Assembly (NCBI GenBank): GCA_032207245.1
Contig: CM063501.1
Coordinates: 54,430,393-54,494,392 of the forward strand
Source of the DNA: Pardosa pseudoannulata
Taxonomy: Eukaryota > Arthropoda > Arachnida > Araneae > Lycosidae
Direction of reading: 5' to 3'
DNA: 64,000 nucleotides
Positions 12,615-22,994 of the stretch are shown here, in pieces; positions within the stretch are counted from its first letter, which is position 1; each line of letters opens with the position of its first letter. The translations under genes were made by a program, and so were the position numbers. The notes below the pieces were generated by a model. The model ran no database searches and was not told the DNA's origin. It saw only the letters and a list, made by a program, of their open reading frames with translations.

Positions 12615-13061
12615 ACTGTGATGAGGCGATTTAGATCAGTAATATAATTAATTAATTAATACGAGAAGTAAATTGCTTGGGATCTAAATCTGACCTCATC
12701 ACATCTTTTGTAAAGGAAAAGAGGACCAATAAAAATTATTTCAACGTCGTGTGCGGGATCCTCGGGCGGGGTTCTGATCCCAGTCCCAGATTATAATCAC
12801 GTCTCCGTACATGACACTAAATAAGAATGGAAAGAATACCTTTATGGAGTTATTTATGAGTCCCTAAGGGACAGTGCCCAATTTTAAGGGATAAGGTTCT
12901 TCCCCGTTTGAGGTTTCAAGGCGGGGTAAAAGAGACCAATTGAAGTTTTACAACTCTCCTGGTTGGACGAAGAGAGATAAGAATGGACACAGGTGAAATA
13001 TGCATAAAATAAAGAAAAGTCAAGAGGGGGTTCGGCAGTCGAGTCGAAGAGAGTAGAGAAG

Positions 13062-13088
13062 TCCGACTGACAGAGGTCAGAAGTCGGA
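13062..13088. repeat. Small inverted repeat beside the 13.1-kb hairpin
   Basis: TCCGACTGAC pairs with GTCAG and TCGGA across an AGAG loop, with a 3-nt bulge (AAG) on the right arm. It lies 7 nt upstream of the larger hairpin, so a transcript of either strand would carry two consecutive stem-loops. Confidence 0.5.
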
Positions 13089-13095
13089 GGAGACG

Positions 13096-13161
13096 ACTGT
13101 GACAGTGAGACTTCGGGATCCCAAGGTTTTCCTTGGACTCCCGAAGTCTCACTGTCACAGT
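13096..13161. ncRNA. 66-nt near-perfect hairpin, miRNA-precursor-like; function unproven
   Basis: Arms 13096-13117 and 13140-13161 are perfectly complementary over 22 bp. Inside them a 3x3 internal loop is followed by a 6-bp stem (CCAAGG/CCTTGG) and a TTTT loop. The size and shape are compatible with a small-RNA precursor. The near-perfect pairing is equally compatible with a recent foldback insertion or the terminus of a mobile element. There is no evidence of transcription in the sequence itself. Confidence 0.3.
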
Positions 13162-13305
13162 AGCCTTGAGTTCGACAGAGACTCCGGAAACGTTTGGAAC
13201 CTCTCGCGGCTAACAGCAGTATTCCTGTGTCAAACATTACGGCCGTACCTCAAATACTCAGAAGGAAGCCCCTGACCAGACCGATGGATGATTGAAAGAT
13301 ACTTT

Positions 13306-14790
13306 TTTGTTTTGCATATCCACCCCCCCTTCTCCGAAAAAAAAGTTTACTGAAACAAATCATATAAACTGAAATCCAGTTACTGAACAATCTGTGGTAT
13401 AGAATATTTAATCCTTAATTAAAAAAATAAGAATAAGTCTTCTGTACAGAATACTTTAATAAAATAAACCATCAAAATATTAATCTATTTCCTGTATCTA
13501 AATATGACGTGAAGGATGGCAAGAACAATTTGCATATTACTTGTTTTCTCTCAAATTAGAATGCTGACTTAATTTGACAGAAAATACGTACTCAACCGTA
13601 CACTTCCGTTCAAAAGGGACGTTTTTGTGTTGCATATCCCCCCCCCCGGTTAAAAGAATTTACTGAAACAAATTGTATATACTGAAATCTAGTTGTTGAA
13701 CAATCTGTGGTATAGAATATTTAATCCTTAATTAAAAAAATAAGAATAAGTCTTCTATACAGAATACTTTAATAAAATAAACCATCAAAATATTAATCTA
13801 TTTACTGTATCTAAATATGACGTGAAGGATGTTAAGAACAATTTGCATATTACTTGTTTTCTCTCAAATTAGAATGCTGACTTAATTTGACAGAAAATAC
13901 GTACTCAACCGTACACTTCCGTTCAAAAGGGACGTTTTTGTGTTGCATATACCCCCCCCCCCGGTTAAAAGAATTTACTGAAACAAATTGTATATACTGA
14001 AATCTAGTTGTTGAACAATCTGTGGTATAGAATATTTAATCCTTAATTAAAAAAATAAGAATAAGTCTTCTATACAGAATACTTTAATAAAATAAACCAT
14101 CAAAATATTAATCTATTTACTGTATCTAAATATGACGTGAAGCATGTTAAGAACAATTTGCATATTACTTGTTTTCTCTCAAATTAGAATTCTGACTTAA
14201 TTTGAGAGAAAATACCTACTCAATCGTACACTTCCTTTCAAAAAGGGACGTTTTTATATTGCATATACACCCCCCTGGAAAAAAGAGTTTGCTGAAACAA
14301 ATTGTATATACTGAAATCTAGTTGTTGAATAATCTGTTGTATAGAATATTTAATCTTTAATTAAAAAATAATAAGTTTTCTATACAGAATACTTTAGTAA
14401 AAAGAAACATCAAAATATTCATCTATTTTCTGTATTTAAATATGACGTGAAGGATATTACAAACAATTTACATATTACTTGTTTTCTCTCAAATTAGAAT
14501 GCTGACTTAATTTGAGAGAAAATACGTACTCAATCGTACACTTCTGTCCAAAAGGGAAGTTTTTATATTGTAACCCCCCCGGATACAAGATACTGAAACA
14601 AATTGTATACACTGAAACCTAGTTGATGTATAATCTGTTGTATAGAATATTTAATCTTTAAGTTTTAAATATTTAATCTTAAGTTTAAGTTTTCTATGCA
14701 GAACACATTAGTAAAATAAACCATCAAAATATTCATCTATTTTCTTTATCTAAATATGACGTGAAGGATGTTAGAAACAATTTGCATGTT
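13306..14790. repeat. Tandem array of about five 313-bp units with poly-C runs
   Basis: Units start near 13306, 13618, 13931, 14247 and 14556. Each opens with a TTGCATAT-type motif followed by a C run of roughly 7-12 bases, then ACTGAAACAAATTGTATA, AATATTTAATCCTTAATT, TAAATATGACGTGAAGGAT and CTCAAATTAGAATGCTGAC. The second and third units are nearly identical; the fourth and fifth have lost segments. No coding potential. Confidence 0.95.
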
Positions 14791-14799
14791 ATTGGGAAA

Positions 14800-16390
14800 T
14801 TGAATTATCCTTAACGTATTAAATCTGATTATTTCTGAAATGTTATTAAATGTTCTTTGTGAACAGACACGATAAAAATACATTTCAATTGTAGTTTACG
14901 CAAGGAAATAATTTTTAATTTCAAACTGTTTTCACCATTTTATATAAAAAAAGGATTAATGCGAATGATTCTCATAACTCTTTCTCAAACGATTTCGAAT
15001 AAATGATAATAAAAATATATTTTATTGCGTCTGAAATAACAGGATAATAGTCGAAAATAATAAAAAAAACCCCGAACGCATTTGTTTGAAAAGAAAATGC
15101 TTGAAAATTTCAATATCCTCAAGATTTTCTTTAATAGCCGAGAAATTAATGTGAAATAAATGGGGAATGTCTCATACACGAAGAGGTGAATTTAATTTCA
15201 CATAAATGACTGCACGGAAGACGGATGTTAAAGATTATAAGAAAGTGAAATACACAGCGAACTACATGTTTTCAATTTCAATCTTTTAATAAAATATATG
15301 GGTGTATTTTATTTCAAAGCTCATTATAAAAGCAATTATATACCAAGTTTAGGCAAAATAATGTGCTTCATAAAATATTAACTCAGCGGATAAAAGGCTT
15401 TTTTTTTCATCTATAATCTCTCGTGTTTTATAATTGATTGTTACAGTTCATAAATTTCTAAAGACAACAGTTTGTTTTTAATTTAAAAATGTTCTGGAAA
15501 GAATCGGATAAAGGATATGAATTAAGCTTTAAATTTTCCCTTTACTGAATTATGCTTGAAAATTAAATTACAAAAGATGTACCAAGAATTATTTGAAAAA
15601 AAAAAGTTATTCATTTATTCATTTATTTATTTCAAAGGATGTTTTTCTCATTTGAATAAGAATGTTTCAGTGAAGTAGCTTTAGTTTGAAAAGGTAAAAA
15701 ACAGGTATATGTTTCGACGCTTTTTGGTATTTTTTGATTTGCATAATACATATTGTTTAATAATTTCTGAGATTTTGGAAGCGTTCTAAATTAACCAATA
15801 AATCTATATTACCGTTTTCAAATGAATAATCTAACTCTAATTACGTTAGAAATGATAGAAAACAAATCATGCTAAACTGTCGCATGCTTTATATTAACGA
15901 TACCATATTCATATAATCTGGATTTCAAGCAATTAAATTAACTCTGTATTGTTTAGAATTATTAAGAAAAATTTAGATTTCCTATTGTCAAGTTCGATGC
16001 TTAGTTTTGAGATATTGTTCCTTCTACTTAAATATTAAATAAATTGTATCCCTGAAGATATTATTAATTTTAATAGAATAAAGACATATATGCAAAGGAA
16101 AAAACTCCCAAAAGTAATTTCCGTTACAGTTCTTTCACTTGCTTTTATCGCCAACTCGAATTTCGTTACCGTGTGTCGGTTTCAGTTGAAAACATTTAAA
16201 AAAAATATTATTCTTAGTCCATATTTTGCATTCATCGTTATAAGAGTAAATGGATGTTTGCATGTTCATTTATTGTTTATACATTAATTCGCCCAATTCT
16301 GAACAGGTACATTTTTAACTCTTTATCTACCAAACCATTATCAGATTATTGTTTGTCTTTATGAGACTAAGTCAAACCTCAAATATATAA
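14800..16390. other. AT-rich sequence, nothing recognised
   Basis: No tandem structure, element ends or convincing frames. A 65-codon plus-strand frame at 16090-16287 has a hydrophobic N-terminal stretch that could mimic a signal peptide, but such frames are expected by chance in this composition and I do not call it. Confidence 0.5.
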
Positions 16391-16394
16391 CACA

Positions 16395-16943
<549 letters not shown>

Positions 16944-16944
16944 C

Positions 16945-18285
16945 ACAGATACACACAGATATGCCTTACTTTGACATACACGTATACGAAGCCCACGTGG
17001 TTAAAATAATCAAAAGTTAAAAATTTTTTACAGGCGTTTATTGATTTGAAATGATTTGAGACTTTTAATTTGAGCTATTTAACCTCTCTTTATTTTTTCT
17101 CGCACTCCTTTACAAGCTTTATTTTAAAATAAGTATTATATTAAAAAAAAACTTTTAAAGCTAAGAAATTTTTTCCCGAAAAGTTTACCCTAAACATGTT
17201 TCATAGACTGACTGCATTATCGACGCTTTATCTTATAAATCAATATCTGCTTACAGGCTCTCTTTATGAGCCTAAGCCAAACCTTAATTTTATGACGCTC
17301 CTATCTGATACGTACAAATATAGGAAAAATATTTTTACTTTATTTACCATCTCTTTAAGAACTTTATTTTGATTAAAATATAACGCGAAACTTTTCTATT
17401 TTTTTCCTCCTATTTTTTATGTTTGCGAAGGTTTTATGGAGGTGAAGAAATAAGCTCCGATGATGAGAAATTTTACTGCAAGAAATTTTATACCGAATGC
17501 TTCGCACGGCCATAAATAAGTAAATAGCATTTTCCTTCTAGTTTTTTATTATTTATTTATTTATTTATTTTTTTAACGGAGGAAAGTTATAAAGTCCGGC
17601 TTTTTCCCCTCCCACAAAACTTAAAACTCCTGAGAAACCTAAAAATAAAGGTTATCACGTTTATATTTTTTGAGAGAATTCTGACCGGAATTTCAAGTCT
17701 TTAACTTCATAAGAGGCAAATGTTATTCACGTGAATTTTAAAGTATGTTTGATGTTTGGAAAAAATAACTAGATATATTTCCTAAACAACGCAACCGTTA
17801 TTCTCTTTCTGGGAGAACGCTGTTTGAATACCGAAGCTATTTATAGAAACAATTTCAGAAATAGCGATGTATAATATGCCAGTTTCGAGCTAAAGTACTA
17901 AACTGTAAAGTCATTTATATGCTGGTAGTCGCTGAATTATTTAGTTAGTTCAGATGTACAGCATTGTCAAATATCCACCCCGAGGAACAGAGGGGAAAAT
18001 ACACGAAAAAAGATCTTTTATCTTATACACGTTGCGTCACTCGAAGAATATTTTCCGAGGTAGGGGGAAAAATAGAAATTCTGAGAAAATGAAAAGTCTG
18101 TCTCGTATAAAAGAAAAATAGCACGGTGGTCCAGATATAAGCTACACATTTTCAAAAAAAATAATAATGGGGATTTTTAATGTACATTGATGTGCATAAA
18201 TATCACAGTCGACATCATTCCTGCTGATTTTTATGCAAAATGACCTCTTGACCGAATACGATTCATGTTTTCTCCCATTAATCCT
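16945..18285. other. Non-repetitive sequence, nothing recognised
   Basis: AT-rich with scattered poly-A and poly-T runs and a short ATTT repeat near 17548. I see no gene-like open frame and no element. Confidence 0.5.
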
Positions 18286-18289
18286 TTGG

Positions 18290-18354
18290 CTTATAACCAC
18301 GAGTCTGATTCATGGTAAAGAATTTGTGCCATAAACGAATACCACAAACCTGAC
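18290..18354. repeat. Minisatellite fragment left of a SINE
   Basis: The phrase ACGAGTCTGATTCATGGTAA followed by AGAATTTGTGCCATAAACGAA recurs in variant form after the SINE at about 18720-18790 (CTCGTGGTAAAGAATTTTTC, GATTCTGACTCTTGGTGAGG). A short ~50-bp repeat therefore brackets the SINE. Confidence 0.6.
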
Positions 18355-18715
18355 GAGCTGCGGTAGCTCAGTCGGCAAAGACAACGATATCTTAACTCAG
18401 AGATTTCGGGTTCGAAACCCGAGACGGCCGAAGATCCATCTTGTTCTTCAAAGGTTACTTGGGCACGTAAAATAGGTTCGTGGTCACAATGTCTTTCGAG
18501 TTCTCAATTAATACCCTCGGGGGTGGCAAGCCAAGTCTACGGGTCTTCAGCTTGGTCCCTGCTTCAAAAGTACGAGGATCTACTTGAGCGAAGTTATTCT
18601 TACACATTAATGGTGCGCATTAAAACGAAAGGCGCACCCCTTGACCTTAATACGAGAGCCTGCAGGCTCAATCGTGCTTGGTTTATACAAGTGGAATAAG
18701 AAACAACAACAACGT
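18355..18715 (+). mobile_element. tRNA-derived SINE, family SINE-B
   Basis: The head resembles a tRNA: an A-box-like TAGCTCAGTCGG near 18364 and a B-box GGTTCGAAACC near 18409, the internal RNA polymerase III promoter expected of such elements. The acceptor arm does not pair, so it is not a working tRNA gene. The body (CACAATGTC, GGTGGCAAGCCAAGTCTACG, CTTGACCTTAATACGAGAG) ends in an (AAC)n tail at 18705-18715. The same body is found reversed at 45329-45490 and the tail at 44384-44492, proving a dispersed family. It would depend on a LINE reverse transcriptase supplied in trans. Confidence 0.85.
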
Positions 18716-18717
18716 GT

Positions 18718-18790
18718 CTTACTCGTGGTAAAGAATTTTTCATAAACAAAAGCCACGATTCTGACTCTTGGTGAGGAATTTGTGCATAAG
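18718..18790. repeat. Minisatellite fragment right of the SINE
   Basis: Two variant copies of the CTCGTGGTAAAGAATTT unit match the segment before the SINE, consistent with insertion into a short tandem repeat. Confidence 0.55.
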
Positions 18791-19275
18791 ATGCCTCGTA
18801 TTATTATTCGCAGAAGCGATTGGAGTTATTCCAAATCGAATAATTTCCCTTTGATTGTAACGTCAGTGATTTGTTTTTTCAGTTGTTTCTGACGAAACTG
18901 GATGATCTGTTACTTTAGTTCCAACGTAAAGCTTCGTTACTTTCACACGTTTGAAATATAACTTCGCATAAAGAATTAAAAAACTCTTATACCCGTCATG
19001 ACAAGATGAAGGAAATCTAATGTTGATTGTAGGGAAGTGAAGTGTGGCTCTATTGTCGATTTTGATTCCATAGATCCCATTTTGTGGATGCGTCTCCCCC
19101 TCATGTTAATCGCTTTTCGATAATTTTTATTACTCTAAATTTTTGAGTCAAAGGGGAAAAAGGGTTATTTTTAATTTACAATTTTTTTTTTCTCAGAGCT
19201 AGAGAGGTAAAAAACGATGAACATACATAATCACTGTGAACATAAATATGAACTAAAATCATGAACATCTGTAGC
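18791..19275. other. Non-repetitive sequence, nothing recognised
   Basis: No open frame, tandem repeat or known element apparent. Confidence 0.5.
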
Positions 19276-19279
19276 AAGG

Positions 19280-19965
19280 AGGGTTGGTTGGTTGGTTTTA
19301 TAAGGCTTATTGGCACTGAATCCTCTTGGGAGATATTGTGCCAAACAAATAGTTAAGATTTAAACGACTACAATAAACAACATGTTAAAACAGCAGGGCT
19401 AAAAGAATGTCAGAAGATAATAGTAAAAAATAAGTAATGACAGTGTATAAATAAAAGCAATGAATTAATGACCTTAAATATATGCATAAAATCCAACATC
19501 CTTTAAAAAGTTAAAAAGATTCACATGAGGTGGATCGTGAAGTAAGGAACTTAGGGATATAGAATGAGATTTAAAATGATAAACACGATGGCGATAAAAA
19601 CTTGGATACTCTGTTAGAATGTGTTTTACAGTCACGGGTATTAAATGTAGAGATATCATCTGCTGTAAATTTAAAATGTCAAAAACATAAAAAAACAATT
19701 GAAAAATCATCCATATCTCTAAGAAGTTTTTTTTGCAAACAGGGGCAGGTTCCCCGAGCAATAGGTGATGATGGGTAAAGCGAGTATGCCCTATATGAAG
19801 ACCAGTAAGTATGACGCCATGCTTCCTGGAGAGTACTGAAGGCCAGAGTGATAGTTCAGGTTTTACAGCATAAAGTTTGGAAAGGAGGGAGAACTGGGTG
19901 AAGGGAAATTTTCCTCCTAAATTAAGAGCACCCTCTTTAGCAAAGTCTTCTTTCACCCTGGCGGT
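19280..19965 (-). pseudogene. 3' end of a Jockey-like non-LTR retrotransposon, with an internal insertion
   Basis: The minus strand encodes the C-terminal end of a LINE ORF2 polyprotein, the region after the reverse transcriptase. Within a 185-codon frame (20031 to 19474) I see KLYAVKPELSLWP, the family hallmark IGHTRFTHHHLLLGEPAPVC (residues ~80-99), then TVKHILTE (134-141) and a C-terminus ending FLKDVGFYAYI. Residues ~102-130 interrupt the cysteine-containing segment. That stretch is about 90 bp (19645-19735) shared with the TTAA element at 21079-21165, not LINE sequence. The first ~35 residues of the frame probably lie outside the LINE. The 3' untranslated region ends in a (CCAA)n tail at 19283-19297. 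Truncated and interrupted, so not functional. Confidence 0.8.
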
Positions 19966-19967
19966 AC

Positions 19968-20105
19968 TCATGAAACGAAAGGGGCAACCCTTTTCCTTAA
20001 TGCTCGTTATCATGCTATCAATCCTATTCATGTGTATGGCATATAGCCCAAATCGTCCTTGGTTTGTCCAAGAAGCATCAGGAACAACAGCAACAATATG
20101 TTTAA
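19968..20105 (+). mobile_element. Possible diverged tail of SINE-B
   Basis: AAACGAAAGGGGCAACCCTT, CTTAATGCTCG, CGTCCTTGGTTTGTCC and GGAACAACAGCAAC follow the same order as AAACGAAAGGCGCACCCCTT to AACAACAAC in the 18.4-kb SINE. Spacing differs and identity is modest, so this may be an old or related element. Confidence 0.4.
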
Positions 20106-20141
20106 CTTCTTCACTTGGTTAAGAATCCGAGCAGCATCGAT

Positions 20142-20145
20142 TTAA
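20142..20145. repeat. TTAA target site, left copy
   Basis: TTAA immediately before CCCTTTAAAGG; its partner TTAA is at 21338-21341. Duplicated TTAA is the insertion signature of the piggyBac superfamily. Confidence 0.8.
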
Positions 20146-20289
20146 CCCTTTAAAGGTCACCAAAACAAATTCATTGGAATTTAGTGTAATTAGTTAATAA
20201 ATGCTATATATGAACCTTGTAAATGTAAAATATAATATATAAGTTTACTTTACATTCCTTAGGAGGGTTTGCTTAGAGGATACCTAAGA

Positions 20290-20468
20290 AAGGTTTGGTT
20301 TGGAGTGCTACGATCTACTCTTTTGCAAGACGAGGGCTAATGAGATCGGGACCTACTGCTTAAAGCCGATTCCGAACGGCTACGAACATCCATGGCCCAG
20401 TGGGATTCGAATCCATGAACTCCGGTCCCGAAGGCCAGCACCCTAACCAATCGACCATTGTTAGGCAA
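20290..20468 (-). mobile_element. SINE-A copy inside TTAA-1 (first of duplicated pair)
   Basis: On the minus strand the order is CCTTGCCTAACAATGGTCGA, A-box-like TGGTCGATTGGTTAGG, B-box GGATTCGAATCC, then GTTCGTAGCCGTTCGGAATC, CTTTAAGCAGTAGG, a CGTCTTGCAAAAGAGTAGA segment and a CCAAACCAAACC tail. The same order is seen in SINE copies at 44138, 48270, 55212 and 57912. Confidence 0.9.
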
Positions 20469-20629
20469 GGAGGTTTTGAGGAGTTGTTTAACTGACTAAC
20501 TCCTCCCCCTGTACAGCTTGAACATTATACTTTTTAAAAGTTTAACTATACTAGAAGAACAATTCTTGAACAATAGATATTAATCCTTAAAATGATATAA
20601 TAAATAAAGAGCTTAACAAATACCTAAGA

Positions 20630-20808
20630 AAGATTTGGTTTGGAGTGCTACGATCTACTCTTTTGCAAGACGAGGGCTAATGAGACCGGGACCTACAGCT
20701 TAAAGCCGATTCTGTACGGCTACGAACATCCATGCCCCAGCGGGATTCGAATCCATGAACTCCGGTCCCGAAGGCCAGCACCCTAACCAATCGACCATTG
20801 TTAGGCAA
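20630..20808 (-). mobile_element. SINE-A copy inside TTAA-1 (second of duplicated pair)
   Basis: Almost identical to the copy 340 bp upstream, including its diagnostic bases and the TTAGGCAAGGAGG junction. Because the flanks are duplicated too, it arose by tandem duplication rather than by a second retroposition. Confidence 0.9.
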
Positions 20809-21410
20809 GGAGGTTTTGAGGAGTTGTTTAACTGACTAACTCCTCCCCTTGTACAGCTTGAACATTATACTTTTTAAAAGTTTAACTATACTAGAAGAAC
20901 AATTCTTGAACAATAAATATTAATCCTTAAAATGATATAATAAATAAAGAGCTTAACAATTTATAAGTGGGGTTTCTATAGATGCTTTTATTTGGGGTCA
21001 TAAGAAGGATAAATTGAATTACTGACTTCTCAGGTACAGCAAGTTTAAATACATATATTTCAAAAGAAAAAATAAATTAAATGTAGAGATATCATCTGCT
21101 GTAAATTTAAAATGTCAAAAACATAAAAAAATCGAAAAATCATCCATGTCTCTAAGACGTTTTTTTTAATTGCAGAAGCTCTTGATTCTACATTATTAGC
21201 TTCCATATATCACAGATGTATGGGATTGGAGCTGTAAATAATTATGTAAAGATAAAGTAAAGTACTCCAAAGAGTAAAGTTTAAAAGAAAGATGTTCAAT
21301 AGGTGGTTTCGCTACGAAACCACTGTCCGCTAAAGGGTTAACTAAGATTAAATTTGTATTTGGATTCCATTTTTAGTATATTTTTTTAACCCATATTCTT
21401 AATTTTTGAC

Positions 21411-22160
21411 TTAACCCCTTAATGCACAGTTTTTTTTCAAAAAGGACGGCCAAAAACAAAATCAATTTTTTTAATGTAAAAAACACAGTTTAGAACGTTG
21501 TCTTGCCAAGAAAATTACAAAAATACAAAGATAATCAGAATTTGAGTATATTGGATATTTATACAATTGATAAGATTTCTAAATTTTAGAATATTATTAT
21601 TATTGTCGAAAGAGTATATTGCTCAATTGGCAGGCAATCGACCAATTGACAGTATGATGTGTCATCACTTGATGTGTAGGTATCAAATATGATGCCCTTA
21701 TGTTTCATATCTCAAGAATAGAGTATATAAAGTGACGCCTCGAGTCAAGGATGTCTTTACACCTAGAGCTTAGTAATAAAATAGTTAACAATTATATTTT
21801 ATTTTGCATTATATTTTAGTAAAATATATATTGAAAAATGAGCGAATCTGAATATTAATAAGCTGTCGGAAAAAGGCTCACAAGGAAGAGATAAGTCGTA
21901 AGTGATAAGTAGAAAAAATATATATCCATATTATACTTGAATAAGTAAGTGTTATAGCTTACAATACCATGTAGATGATATATATCAATAAAACGATTGT
22001 TTTTTTGCTTTCACATTGTTATTGTCAATTCTCGATTGCATTCGAGTGTGAAAAATTATAGCAACATAAAGTACAACGCCGCTCGAATTATCTCGAGTGT
22101 GCACAGTTTGACTAGTTTAGCGCGCTCGAGTTAACTCAAGCGTGCAAGTTAAGGGGTTAA
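21411..22160. mobile_element. TTAA-2, piggyBac-like non-autonomous element (742 bp plus TTAA sites)
   Basis: TTAA at 21411-21414 and 22157-22160 flanks 21415-22156, which opens CCCCTTAATGCAC and closes GTGCAAGTTAAGGGG, giving inverted CCCCTTAA termini and a shared TGCAC just inside. Near the right end three related blocks occur at 22031-22050, 22082-22103 and 22125-22146, each built on CTCGA-N-CTCGAGTGTGCA. No transposase frame is present. Superfamily assignment is by terminus and target site only. Confidence 0.75.
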
Positions 22161-22164
22161 TTTA

Positions 22165-22990
22165 TATGATAAATCTATGTGTTCAGCATATGATATTAAA
22201 AATTAATAAATTAATATAATCAAGGAACTTGAAATATTTGTTAACAGTTTATTTTTAGCTATGTGGGAGATGTTTTCATAATTAAATATTCCCCCATACC
22301 TCATTTTTGGAGAGTAAAGCAGTCATTGTATTGATGCTCAAGGATAATTAAAAACAGTCTAACTAATGTCTACACACCAAATGAAAGAACTTAATTTCTG
22401 TACTCTGTTAATACATTAGCTTCGTGTAACCAGTGAGACGAGGATTCATCTTTCACTGTTAGGCACGCTATACTTAATTTACACCTGGCATTGCACTGTT
22501 TTTTACTTTGTCTGGCATATTTGCTTCATTACTGGTATTTCAAGATGACTTCATTAGTTCTTGCAGTGGATTTGAGCTTGCAGTTATTAGTTAGTTCTTA
22601 AATTTTTAATTATTTTTAATTAGAAAATGTCCTTTGATTTGTGAATAGAAAAAATTGTCATATTATTATTCCTTTTCTATTTTGATTTTTTTTATAATAT
22701 TCGATAACATGGGGGATTTTTGGTTTGCAGAATATTTCTAAATTGTGTGATAGTTGTAATAAACTAGTTTCGATAGTTTATTATTTAAAGATTATTGAGG
22801 TTTTTCCGAATTTTTTGAAACTACATATTACAGGAAAACTTTCTTTGAACTGGCTAATGTAGAAAAAATATGTGCTTCAAGCTTTCAAATGCAAAAATAC
22901 AAATTTGGTCAAAATGCCTAAAATTTTTACATTTTACTATCAGAAAATGCGTATGATAAATGAATGATAAAAAATTTTGATTACAGCATT
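22165..22990. other. AT-rich sequence, nothing recognised
   Basis: No coding frame, tandem structure or element ends seen. Confidence 0.5.
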
Positions 22991-22994
22991 CTTA

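Larger units (their letters stand above)
12615..13260. other. GC-richer island with a 117-codon minus-strand frame; unidentified
   Basis: Base composition here is clearly higher in G and C than the flanks. A minus-strand open frame of 117 codons (13237 to 12884) starts MFDTGILLLAARG, is serine-rich and contains no domain I recognise. A second minus frame overlaps it out of phase. The frame spans a perfect hairpin, which argues against a conserved protein: palindromic DNA, not selection, shapes that part of the peptide. Alternatives are a fragment of an unrecognised mobile element or a structured non-coding transcript. Confidence 0.35.
20146..21337. mobile_element. TTAA-1, piggyBac-like non-autonomous element (1192 bp) carrying two SINE copies
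   Basis: The element opens CCCTTTAAAGGTCACC and closes CCGCTAAAGGG, giving inverted CCCTTTA termini flanked by TTAA. A subterminal palindrome (GTGGTTTCG at 21303-21311, CGAAACCAC at 21315-21323) lies near the right end. No transposase frame is present. A second copy, 842 bp, is at 57770-58611. The length difference is explained by a 340-bp tandem duplication here (20281-20620 and 20621-20960) that doubles the internal SINE-A. Assignment to the piggyBac superfamily rests on TTAA and the CCCT-type ends. Confidence 0.8.

Noticed and set aside
12884..13237. 117-residue protein-coding gene
   Set aside because: The frame spans a perfect palindrome, is overlapped by another minus frame and has no recognisable domain; kept only as an unidentified island.
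16090..16287. 65-residue frame with a signal-peptide-like start
   Set aside because: Short, AT-driven hydrophobic composition and no supporting motif or homologue that I can recognise.
18359..18430. Possible functional tRNA gene
   Set aside because: A and B boxes are present but the acceptor arm does not pair and the sequence continues into a SINE body found elsewhere in the window.
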